Source: Rhodospirillaceae bacterium UBA4468 (GTDB taxonomy: Bacteria; Pseudomonadota; Alphaproteobacteria; Rhodospirillales; Casp-alpha2). From it: a DNA stretch of 14,214 nt. How positions within the stretch are numbered: the first letter of the stretch is position 1; each line of letters opens with the position of its first letter. Below the pieces are notes generated by a model. The model was not told the origin of the DNA. It saw nothing but the letters and a program-made list of their open reading frames with translations, and made no database searches. This document shows, in pieces, positions 7,461 to 14,214 of this stretch. The translations under genes and the position numbers were made by a program. The DNA lies in contig DGOK01000046.1 in the NCBI GenBank assembly GCA_002389385.1, positions 1 through 14,214 of the forward strand, read 5' to 3'.

Positions 7461-8708
7461 ATGCAAAAGACTGAGAAATCACATTGGGAACCACGTTACG
7501 CATCTCGTGAGAAGCGAATGCAGGCATCCGAAATTCGAGACTTATTGAAGCTTTTGGATAAGCCTGGCGTCGTATCTTTTGCTGGCGGCATCCCAGATCC
7601 TGAACTTTTCCCGCGTGATGCCATCGAGACATATTACCAACGCATCTTGAGCGATCCTGCAAACGCGAAACGGGCGCTCCAATATTCAGTTAGCGAAGGC
7701 GATTCCAACCTGCGCCAATGGATCGTGAGCCACATGGCCACAAAGGGCGTCATATCTGATGCCGATAATATCTTGATCACAAGTGGCTCTCAGCAAGCAC
7801 TGGAATTCATCGGACGCTTGTTTATCTCTCCTAACGATACCGCGCTTGTCACGGCACCAACGTACCTTGGTGCACTGCAGGCATTCTCTGCAAACAAACC
7901 CGTCTATGACGAGCTTAAAGTGGAAAACACGAATCGTACTGCTGCGTTCTATCAACAAGCTGCTCAAGATGCTGATGGCGATCTAAAACTGGCTTATGTT
8001 GTTCCGAACTTTGCCAATCCATCTGGGGAAACACTGAGCCGCGAAGGCAGAGTAAACTTGCTTGGTCTCGCGCAAGACCTCGACATCCCTGTCATTGAAG
8101 ACAGCCCCTACGCGGCACTCCCCTACGACGGGCAAGATGTCATCACCCTGCAAGCGCTTAATATAGAAAGCTGTGGTTCGATTGACGCTTCACGGGTCAT
8201 ACATTGCGGTTCATTCTCGAAGGTCTTCACGCCAGGCCTTCGTATTGGCTGGGTCTGCGCGTCCCACGAAATCATCAGCCGCATTACGATCATCAAACAA
8301 GGCAGTGACCTCAACAGCCCCGCCATCAACCAAGCTGTCATGCACCTGCTGGCGTCCGAGCTTTTCGACACACAAGTTGCCAAAGCCATCGCAAGTTATC
8401 GCATCAAGCGTGACGTCATGCTGGCCGCACTGGCTGAGCATATGCCAGAAGGTGTCACATGGTCTCGACCTGATGGAGGATTGTTCATCTGGGCAACGCT
8501 GCCGGAGAGCATTAACGCTCAGGCGTTGCTTCCAAAAGCAGTCGAGCAGGCTGGCATTGCCTATGTTCCAGGGCACGCATTTCATGCAGATGGTAGTGGC
8601 AAGAATACGATGCGATTAAGCTTCTCACTGCCACGTGTCGAGGACATCACGTCTGGAATCGAACAATTGGCACATCTTGTAAAAGGAGAAATCAAAGATA
8701 AGTCTTAG
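7461..8708 (+). CDS. PLP-dependent aminotransferase, fold type I (2-aminoadipate/MocR-domain-like subgroup)
   Basis: A stand-alone aminotransferase related to the LysN and MocR aminotransferase domain but with no N-terminal winged helix. It should move amino groups between amino acids and 2-oxo acids. Visible: the substrate-side segment VSFAGGIPDPELFP at 38-51, TSGSQQAL (cofactor phosphate region) at 107-114, NFANPSG with Asn186, the PLP ring contact Asp214 in VIEDSPY, Lys254 in SFSKVFTPGLRIGW (internal aldimine), and Arg385 in MRLSFS (substrate carboxylate). Length is 415 residues from the ATG at 7461, chosen because GGGGGAG stands 6 bases upstream. It lies 156 bp behind egtD with its own palindrome, so it may be regulated separately. 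It is not an EgtE-type C-S lyase by its motifs. The substrate is not determined. Confidence 0.92.
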   Translation: MQKTEKSHWEPRYASREKRMQASEIRDLLKLLDKPGVVSFAGGIPDPELFPRDAIETYYQRILSDPANAKRALQYSVSEGDSNLRQWIVSHMATKGVISDADNILITSGSQQALEFIGRLFISPNDTALVTAPTYLGALQAFSANKPVYDELKVENTNRTAAFYQQAAQDADGDLKLAYVVPNFANPSGETLSREGRVNLLGLAQDLDIPVIEDSPYAALPYDGQDVITLQALNIESCGSIDASRVIHCGSFSKVFTPGLRIGWVCASHEIISRITIIKQGSDLNSPAINQAVMHLLASELFDTQVAKAIASYRIKRDVMLAALAEHMPEGVTWSRPDGGLFIWATLPESINAQALLPKAVEQAGIAYVPGHAFHADGSGKNTMRLSFSLPRVEDITSGIEQLAHLVKGEIKDKS

Positions 8709-8719
8709 ACTTACAAGAT
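8674..8719. repeat. nested inverted repeats across the convergent gene ends
   Basis: Two overlapping palindromes span the junction of the convergent aminotransferase and SDR genes, whose stops are only 10 bp apart. A 7-1-7 palindrome (TAAGTCTTAGACTTA, 8699-8713) covers the aminotransferase stop. A 9-bp arm pair (ATCTTGTAA at 8674-8682 with TTACAAGAT at 8711-8719) encloses it and shares its right-hand bases, so the two folds compete. Both are AT-rich and lack a T run; a weak bidirectional terminator or RNA end-processing structure is possible. Confidence 0.4.
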
Positions 8720-9420
8720 TACCAGTCTATCTTCTTGCCCATATGGTCAAAGAAACCGCCATGATGTTGAGATTCCAGGCCTTCGATCACAGCGATAAGG
8801 CGCGACGCCGCTTCATTGGCCGGTTGAACTCTCAAGCCATCTTTGGAAAACGGTGACGATAAACCTGTATCAACAGTTCCCGGGTGTAATGCGACACAAA
8901 TGGCATCTGGTCGGCGGCGGCGTATTTCCACTGATGCCGTGCGCAGCAATTGGTTCAATGCCGCCTTTGATGCGCGATATCCATACCATCCACCCAACTG
9001 ATTATCGCCGATACTGCCAACACGTGCAGAAAGTGTTGCGAACACAGCTTTGCCTTCACGTGGTAATTTTGGAAGTAAATGCTTCATGATCAGTGAAGGC
9101 CCAATGGCATTCAAGGCAAACGCACGTAGTAATTTATCTGCATCCAACTCACGCAAACTCTTCTCAGGGTTTTGGTCGTCATCATGAAGAAAGCCCGTGG
9201 CATCAATGATCAAACGAATTTCACTTAAGTCGGAGAGATACGATGCTGCCGCTTCTATACTAGCTTCATCCAGAAGATCAAAAGCCGGGAAGCTTTGTCT
9301 ACTAAGTCCGATGACTTGATCAAAAGAGAGGCTCGCTTCTAAGTGCTTTTTTAGTGCGTGACCGATCCCTCCACTCGCACCAAAAACAACAGCAATGCCA
9401 CCACGGTCAAATGATTTCAT
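8719..9420 (-). CDS. short-chain dehydrogenase/reductase (C-factor-like SDR)
   Basis: A classical-type SDR of 233 residues, expected to use NAD(P)H for an oxidoreduction of unknown substrate. Visible elements: the cofactor turn GASGGIG at 14-20, DATG at 73-76, Asn104 in the central helix, catalytic Ser131 in ATLSARVGSIG, and the YxxxK pair Tyr148 and Lys152 in YGYRASK, followed by HPGTVDTGLS. The protein is short, like CsgA/C-factor-type SDRs. Its ATG overlaps the stop of the DCC gene in an ATGA (9417-9420), so the two are translationally coupled. The 3' end converges with the aminotransferase gene. Confidence 0.93.
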   Translation of the reverse strand: MKSFDRGGIAVVFGASGGIGHALKKHLEASLSFDQVIGLSRQSFPAFDLLDEASIEAAASYLSDLSEIRLIIDATGFLHDDDQNPEKSLRELDADKLLRAFALNAIGPSLIMKHLLPKLPREGKAVFATLSARVGSIGDNQLGGWYGYRASKAALNQLLRTASVEIRRRRPDAICVALHPGTVDTGLSSPFSKDGLRVQPANEAASRLIAVIEGLESQHHGGFFDHMGKKIDW

Positions 9421-9794
9421 TTCTGCAATCGACCAAAGAACTTTGAAATCAAAGGTCTCACCCGCAAAAAACTAACATAGCCAAATTCCATCACGGTCAT
9501 TGCCCCCGGAAGCGACGCTATGCGAGCAGCCCGTCGCCAGCCTGGTAATGTACGCCAAATATGTACAAATGCAGCGGCACCTGAAAGAAGATCGCCGTCC
9601 GCGTTCCGCACATGAAATCGTGCCATGGCTTGCGCACGCGTTAGACCGTCTGGTAATGCGCTATCATTTGCAGAAACGTCCGAAAACTCTATGTATTCTG
9701 CGCCATTTTGGTTTTGGTAATAGCCAATTTCAGCACGGCAAAGAGGGCATGCCCCGTCAAAGTACACTGTCATCTCTGTGTTATTTGATGTCAT
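9417..9794 (-). CDS. DCC-family (DUF393) thiol-disulfide oxidoreductase-like protein
   Basis: A 125-residue protein with the family signature DGACPLC at 13-19: an Asp followed by a CxxC pair (Cys16, Cys19) placed as in a thioredoxin-fold redox site. The family is named after the DxxCxxC pattern and its substrates are not known. The ATG at 9794 has GGGA about 7 bases upstream; a second Met at codon 8 is an alternative start. The gene overlaps the SDR by 4 bp and follows cbiX by 90 bp on the same strand, so the three may be one transcription unit. No signal peptide or membrane segment is evident. Confidence 0.9.
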   Translation of the reverse strand: MTSNNTEMTVYFDGACPLCRAEIGYYQNQNGAEYIEFSDVSANDSALPDGLTRAQAMARFHVRNADGDLLSGAAAFVHIWRTLPGWRRAARIASLPGAMTVMEFGYVSFLRVRPLISKFFGRLQK

Positions 9795-9884
9795 CTATTA
9801 TTCCCGCCACGCTAATCTTACCCACTATCTACGTATGCATCGTCATGTTGGATTGCAGAGGCAGACCGTTAAAGCCAGCGCAGC

Positions 9885-10961
9885 TTAATCGGTCATAAGC
9901 TTTCTAACACTCTCAGGACCGAGGGGATGATCTGCACGCGGGTAAGCAGGATGATGATGCGCGTGATCATGACCATGATCGTGCGCGTGTTGATGTTCAT
10001 CCATCATTACCAAACGGCATGCGCCAGTGCAGAACGTGTCACATAGTGCGCAATCTTCAACGTTTGAGCCCGGTGCATTTGCCCCCTGCCCTTCAACGTG
10101 ATGGTGATGGCTTTCCTGCGCCATCCCCACTTCTCCTTCAAAGCCAAGAACCTGAGCACGGTACTTGCACATCGTGCAATTCATCGCGTTATCACCACTG
10201 AGAATTTCCGAAACCCGCTCAGCAAATGTTGCCTTCACTTTAGGATGGTCGTTCAGATATCCAGCTTTTACAAACTCAATATCTGGGTGTGCTTCGGCAA
10301 CCTTGTCGGTGAAGCCATAAATACGATCAATAAGAATCCCTGTGAACAGGAAGTATGGGAAAACAATGACCCGTTTGAAATCTAGTTTTACAACGTGTTC
10401 AAGACATGGCTCTACAAGCGGGAATGTCACGCCAGAATATCCGACCTCACACCACCCAAGTCGCGTTTGCTCTAATAACAACCGGGCAATCATCGAAACG
10501 TTCGAGTTCGCATCCGGATCACTTGATCCACGACCGATCACAACCAAGCACGTATCTTCGCGGCTGACAGGCCCGTTTTCTTCGTCCGCACGAGCAATGG
10601 CATCTTCAATCCGGGACGCCGCTGCACTGACCATTTTGCTATCAACGCCAAGCTCTCGGCCGAACTCGATCTTGATCCCTTGCTTCTTGGCATAGGTATT
10701 CAAAACCGTTGGAATATCATTTTTGGCGTGCATCGCAGCAAACAACATGCCGGGCACAGCGAGGATATGGGTACAGCCTTGGCTTCTTAGGCTGTCCAGT
10801 CCATCACGAATGAGGGGGTTGGCAAATTCAAGATAACCATACTCGACAGGCCAGTCTGAGAATTCATCAGGCATTTGTGTCACCAGATGGGCAAATTCAT
10901 CCACCGCAGACTGACTACGAGATCCATGACCACAAATCATTACACCAATTTTTTCAGACAT
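9885..10961 (-). CDS. cbiX: long-form sirohydrochlorin cobaltochelatase CbiX with Cys- and His-rich tail
   Basis: CbiX inserts cobalt into sirohydrochlorin in the early-insertion route to cobalamin. The 358 residues form two chelatase-like domains plus a tail. Domain 1 has the likely metal ligands His12 (GHGSR) and His78 (FAAMHAKNDIP). Domain 2 has Arg144 where the first His would be (VIGRGSSDP) and no His in FPYFLFTGIL, so it looks non-catalytic. The tail has MNCTMC at 260-265, matching the MxCxxC motif shown to hold an Fe-S centre in Bacillus CbiX-L, then four His at 285-288, a second Cys cluster (Cys304, 307, 311, 315), and a run rich in His and Asp at 323-337. The start at 10961 has AGGGA 6 bases upstream. 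No other cobalamin gene and no cobalamin riboswitch is visible beside it. Confidence 0.92.
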   Translation of the reverse strand: MSEKIGVMICGHGSRSQSAVDEFAHLVTQMPDEFSDWPVEYGYLEFANPLIRDGLDSLRSQGCTHILAVPGMLFAAMHAKNDIPTVLNTYAKKQGIKIEFGRELGVDSKMVSAAASRIEDAIARADEENGPVSREDTCLVVIGRGSSDPDANSNVSMIARLLLEQTRLGWCEVGYSGVTFPLVEPCLEHVVKLDFKRVIVFPYFLFTGILIDRIYGFTDKVAEAHPDIEFVKAGYLNDHPKVKATFAERVSEILSGDNAMNCTMCKYRAQVLGFEGEVGMAQESHHHHVEGQGANAPGSNVEDCALCDTFCTGACRLVMMDEHQHAHDHGHDHAHHHPAYPRADHPLGPESVRKLMTD

Positions 10962-11044
10962 CGAATTCCCTATCTATTTATTGAGTTTTGAAGATTACGG
11001 GCATCGGACTTTGGGTGCAATCCAAACACGTCGATAAGTTAAAT

Positions 11045-12203
11045 TTAACATGTCACAAGATCCAACGGTCTTTGGCTCAAGCGCTCAACGCCATCCTCCT
11101 GGAGTAACACTGAATGGCCCCAGCACATCGCGAGGCCCGTCTCAGTGTCCATCAATATCATATGCATAAAGAAGACATTGCCGGGCTCCATCAGAAGTGG
11201 ATTGCCTTCATAAAACATCGGAAAATCAACCCAAATCAGATTATAGGCAGCCCCCATCCCATAATCACACGCATTGAGTCGCGCATGAAAAAGCCCATGG
11301 CTATCGAAAATACAGGCATGTGCATCAAACACATCTCCCATTGGCGCACCCGGTTTGGTCGCGTTCTCGCAAGCAACCAACGCTTCAACAGCGGCAGCGT
11401 ACATGCGTATTTGTGCGTCGTTTGCGGGCCCAATCACGAGGGTTCGCATCATCGCCGCATGATACCGACGCCACATCCCCGACCATTCCAACGTCAGTTG
11501 ATCTGTCTCGTCTAAATGACGTCACCCTGATTGATATCAACATAGCAGCGCTGCCTCACCTGATCCCAGAATGAACTCGTTCCCGGCGTAATCACCACCC
11601 CCCGAAAATACAGCACCCTGCATTGCGGCCAGAATATCCCCTTCGAAGACGCCGCCGTGCGTTGTACGGATCGCCGCATCAAGGGCAACGTCTGACAGCT
11701 CTGCTGCTTTTCGTGTACACTCAATCTCGGCTGGGCATTTGATCCGCCGAAGTAGAGAAATCAGATCAGAGGCTTCAGTGAGTGTTGTTTCTGGCACCAA
11801 TGCCGCTTTGACCAAATCGCCATTAAAAGCCGTCAATCCAGCCGTTTTGGTCTCAATACCTAAATTCTTGCCAAGCAAGCCAATATCACTCAAAAATTGC
11901 GGCAAGATGCTCAGCCGGATTTACGCCTTCGACATCTTTCCAAATATGAATTTTAGCGTCAGGCAATGTCGATGTTTGTTGGGCCTGACGAAAGTCGGGG
12001 GCGCGGGTCAACAGATGCAGTTCCCCGGATGAGCTCAAGACCAGGCATTGGAACAATGCGAACCCGAATGTGTCGTACCCGCAAATCCAGTACTGGCTTT
12101 CAGGTGAAAACATGAGAATACCGTCGAGCCCGCGTGACTGAAGCGACTGACGCGCACTTTCCAGGCGCATTGCATACTCTTTTGTTTCGAAATGTAGCGG
12201 CAT
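11045..12203 (-). pseudogene. creatinase/ectoine-hydrolase-like M24 family protein, broken by a frameshift and two in-frame TGA codons
   Basis: Three fragments together make one M24-fold protein of about 385 residues. From ATG 12203 (GGAGG 6 bases upstream) the N-terminal domain reads to a stop near 11886; one T too many in the T5 run (11892-11896 on the plus strand) shifts it out of frame. The next fragment runs to TGA at 11537-11539, then YQSG, then TGA at 11522-11524, then RHLDETDQLTLEWSG onward to TAA at 11045, all in one frame. Relatives usually read LLCRYxxGRRHLD here, so both stops probably replace CGA Arg codons. Expected metal ligands of true aminopeptidases are absent (CDYGMG, FFMHMILMD), pointing to the creatinase or DoeA side of the family. 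With three lesions it is very likely nonfunctional unless the assembly is faulty. Confidence 0.87.
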
Positions 12204-12364
12204 CTGTTCCCTCCATATGTGCAATTCAGTTCACTGTACTGAGCAAATGTCCGTTTCGCTATAGTAGTGGACCAACCGCAACGAAAATTTCGAGTAGCCT
12301 CTGTTTAAACGTTCCCATACACCTTATATCTTAGAGCAACAGCCAATGGATTTAAGGAATACAC

Positions 12365-13303
12365 ATGACATATCGGGTGGGAATGATTGGCGCTGGCATT
12401 ATGGGGCAGCGCATGTTCGACAATATGGCAACGCACAACGATTTTGATGTGACTGCCGTCTTTGATCCCGCAGGTGTCCGTGCAGATATGGCCAAGGCCG
12501 CTACGGCGAGAGATATCCTTACCAATGCTGACATTGATTTGGTCTACATCGCTTGCCCACCAGCGTGGCATGTTGAGTACGCACTGGCGGCTGCGGCAAA
12601 CAACAAACCTGTATTTTGTGAAAAGCCCCTCGCCGTCGATATCGCAGAATCAAAAAAGCTCGTTGACGCCTTCGACGCGTCAGGCACGCCAAATGCCGTC
12701 AATTTCTCATTCGCATCAAGCCCAAGTCGAGACTTTGTTCGATCTTTATATAACGAGGGAGAATTCGTCACTGTCGATGCCATCGATATCCGGTTGCACT
12801 TCAGCAAATGGCCGCGTGCGTGGCAGAAAGATGCAGGATGGTTAGGCGAGCGGGCTCAGGGCGGCTACGTTCGCGAAGTCCTCTCACATTTTATGTATTT
12901 GACCGAAAGCATCTTTGGCACGACCCATGTCAAAAACACACATGTACGCTATCCCGATGGCCCGTCGGGCACATCCGCTGAAACGCATGTGTGGTCTGAG
13001 CTGGAAAGCAATGGCATACCTGTATCTGTTGCTGGCGGTGTCGGCGGCACAGGACCTGACCGTATTGAGTTCACGGCATGGGGTAGCAAAAAATCATGCC
13101 GTCTTGATGATTGGTATAATGCCTATATTTCCAAAGGTGATGTTTGGGAACCTGCCATGACAGAGGTCGCTGACCCCAGACAAGTTGGTCGCATCGCGCA
13201 GCTCGACAATTTGTCACAGTTTATGAAGGGTCAACCACACGAACTCCCTGATTTCCGAGCCGCACTCTCAGTGCAAGAAATCATTGAGACCATGCTCGCG
13301 TAA
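12365..13303 (+). CDS. Gfo/Idh/MocA family NAD(P)-dependent oxidoreductase
   Basis: A 312-residue dehydrogenase of the glucose-fructose oxidoreductase/inositol dehydrogenase family; substrates are usually sugars, inositols or related polyols. The N-terminal Rossmann domain starts with VGMIGAGIMG (GxGxxG at 9-14), and the family motif CEKPLAVD carries Lys87. The C-terminal domain has GGYVREVLSHFMYL with His175 as the likely catalytic His. Start at 12365 follows AAGGA with 6 bases between. It is divergent from the broken M24 gene (161 bp between starts) and is followed after 36 bp by the rhodanese gene. Physiological substrate unknown. Confidence 0.92.
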   Translation: MTYRVGMIGAGIMGQRMFDNMATHNDFDVTAVFDPAGVRADMAKAATARDILTNADIDLVYIACPPAWHVEYALAAAANNKPVFCEKPLAVDIAESKKLVDAFDASGTPNAVNFSFASSPSRDFVRSLYNEGEFVTVDAIDIRLHFSKWPRAWQKDAGWLGERAQGGYVREVLSHFMYLTESIFGTTHVKNTHVRYPDGPSGTSAETHVWSELESNGIPVSVAGGVGGTGPDRIEFTAWGSKKSCRLDDWYNAYISKGDVWEPAMTEVADPRQVGRIAQLDNLSQFMKGQPHELPDFRAALSVQEIIETMLA

Positions 13304-13339
13304 GAATACCCATGACAAAATTAACTGGAGACTCATTCA

Positions 13340-14179
13340 ATGGACATCGCTGAACGCGGCTATATCAATCCTGATTTATTATGGTCACCTCAGATGTTGC
13401 GAGAACAATTGAGGCAACCAGGCCTCTCGATCATTGATACCCGATCCGCAGAGAATTTTGCTAAAGGACGTATTCCGGGCTCAAAGCACTTTGACTTGTA
13501 TTTCGTCAATACAGACGACACAGACCCTGCCCCCTTGGAATCCTTTACGCGCATGTGGGCGAACCTTTTGGGGTGGCGCGGTGTTAAAGAGACCGGCACG
13601 ATTGTCTTTGTTGGCGAGTTTACCGACATGTGCGCGGCACGAGGCTTTTGGTTCGCAGAATACTTAGGTCATACAAATGTGCATGTCCTGGATGGCGGCA
13701 CATTCGCTTGGACTGCCGCAGGTCTACCCCTTGAAACCGAAAGCACTACACCAAAACCCGTGAAATTTATAAGCACACCCAAGGTGGAAACCGTTGCTAC
13801 ATATAGCAGTGTGCTCGACGCCATAGACGATCCAGAATGCGTGATTGTCGATAATCGGAGCCGTGGGGAATTTCTAGGAACAGATAAGCGTGCGCGATAT
13901 GGCGGCGCAATACCATCAGCTAAACATCGGGACTGGGAAGATTTATACAATCATGACAACGGATGCATGAAACCAGCTGATCAGTTGCGTGAAGCCTTTG
14001 ATGAATTAGGTGCGACGCCTGACAAAGAGATCACGCTTTACTGTAACACAGGCTATCGCTCAGCCCATGCTTACCTGGCACTTCGCTTGCTCGACTATCC
14101 ACGCATCCGGAATTACGTAGGCTCTTGGCAAGAATGGGGTAATCGAGATGGCCTCCCAATATGGAAACCAGATGCGTAG
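13340..14179 (+). CDS. two-domain rhodanese-like sulfurtransferase
   Basis: A tandem rhodanese of 279 residues, the size of thiosulfate or 3-mercaptopyruvate sulfurtransferases. The N-terminal domain (IIDTRSAENFAKGRIPGSKH at 31-50) lacks a Cys in its active-site loop (FVGEFTDMCAARGFW has Cys98 further along). The C-terminal domain begins VIVDNRSRGEF and carries the catalytic Cys235 in LYCNTGYRSAH. The loop CNTGYR is not the CRxGx(R/T) of textbook enzymes, so the sulfur donor cannot be predicted. GGAG lies 9 bases before the ATG at 13340. It follows the MocA gene by 36 bp on the same strand, suggesting co-transcription. The last 35 bp of the window after its TAG contain nothing recognisable. 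Confidence 0.9.
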   Translation: MDIAERGYINPDLLWSPQMLREQLRQPGLSIIDTRSAENFAKGRIPGSKHFDLYFVNTDDTDPAPLESFTRMWANLLGWRGVKETGTIVFVGEFTDMCAARGFWFAEYLGHTNVHVLDGGTFAWTAAGLPLETESTTPKPVKFISTPKVETVATYSSVLDAIDDPECVIVDNRSRGEFLGTDKRARYGGAIPSAKHRDWEDLYNHDNGCMKPADQLREAFDELGATPDKEITLYCNTGYRSAHAYLALRLLDYPRIRNYVGSWQEWGNRDGLPIWKPDA

Positions 14180-14214
14180 CTTGTAGGGTCAATCTTCTGA
14201 CATCACGTCAAAGG

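Noticed and set aside
8173..8619. Overlapping open frames on both strands inside the aminotransferase gene
   Set aside because: The aminotransferase frame carries all catalytic motifs through this stretch; the others show none.
10962..11044. Cobalamin riboswitch in front of cbiX
   Set aside because: Only 83 bp lie between the M24 remnant and cbiX, too short for the full element, and no B12-box-like sequence is visible.
11522..11539. Two in-frame TGA codons read as selenocysteine, or as a recoded sense codon
   Set aside because: TGA ends other intact genes in the window (the stops at 3172 and 9417), there is no clear selenocysteine insertion hairpin, and a frameshift also damages the same gene. 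Loss of Arg codons is simpler.
13312..13353. Small leader peptide frame starting ATGACAAAATTA between the MocA and rhodanese genes
   Set aside because: It has only 13 codons, overlaps the rhodanese start, and has no convincing ribosome-binding site of its own.
1..14214. CRISPR arrays, tRNA genes, insertion sequences or phage genes
   Set aside because: No regularly spaced repeats, cloverleaf-like sequences, transposase or integrase motifs were seen on either strand.

Overview
The window looks like a piece of a mid-GC alphaproteobacterial chromosome, probably from a marine or host-independent heterotroph. This is an inference from gene content and protein style: FkbM methyltransferase, a long CbiX, a DCC protein paired with an SDR, a creatinase-like M24 protein, MocA and rhodanese genes. 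No rRNA, tRNA, IS element or CRISPR array is visible. TAA, TGA and TAG all serve as ordinary stops, so the standard bacterial code applies.

Layout. (1) 1-2932, minus strand, read from right to left: a stand-alone CheY-like response regulator, then an FkbM-family methyltransferase gene interrupted by one in-frame amber codon, then a GMC-family FAD oxidoreductase that runs off the left edge. Gaps are 24 and 51 bp, so this looks like one transcription unit. A 15-bp palindrome lies just upstream of the regulator. (2) 3047-4248, minus strand: a ketopantoate-reductase-like NAD(P) protein with a clear intrinsic terminator. (3) 4249-4732: a divergent intergenic stretch of about 480 bp. (4) 4733-7304, plus strand: a BaiN/HI0933-type flavoprotein, a small cupin, and EgtD (histidine N-alpha-methyltransferase). 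The cupin and egtD overlap by 11 bp. (5) 7461-8708, plus strand: a fold-type I PLP aminotransferase with its own upstream palindrome. (6) 8719-10961, minus strand: a long CbiX cobaltochelatase, a DCC (DUF393) protein and a short-chain dehydrogenase; the last two overlap by 4 bp. (7) 11045-12203, minus strand: a creatinase/ectoine-hydrolase-like M24 gene broken by one frameshift and two in-frame TGA codons. (8) 12365-14179, plus strand, divergent from it: a Gfo/Idh/MocA dehydrogenase and a two-domain rhodanese.

How the parts fit. The clearest functional theme is hercynine formation by EgtD, co-transcribed with a cupin and a flavoprotein but without EgtB in view. The two broken genes stand out. 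All three premature stops sit where family members normally carry Gln (CAG) or Arg (CGA), so each is explained by a single C-to-T change on the coding strand, and the remaining frameshift is in a T5 run. This fits recent gene decay, or possibly damage or sequencing error in the source DNA. I did not find a convincing wholly new multi-gene system. The best leads are the decayed genes, the EgtB-less egtD operon, and the long CbiX with no cobalamin genes beside it.
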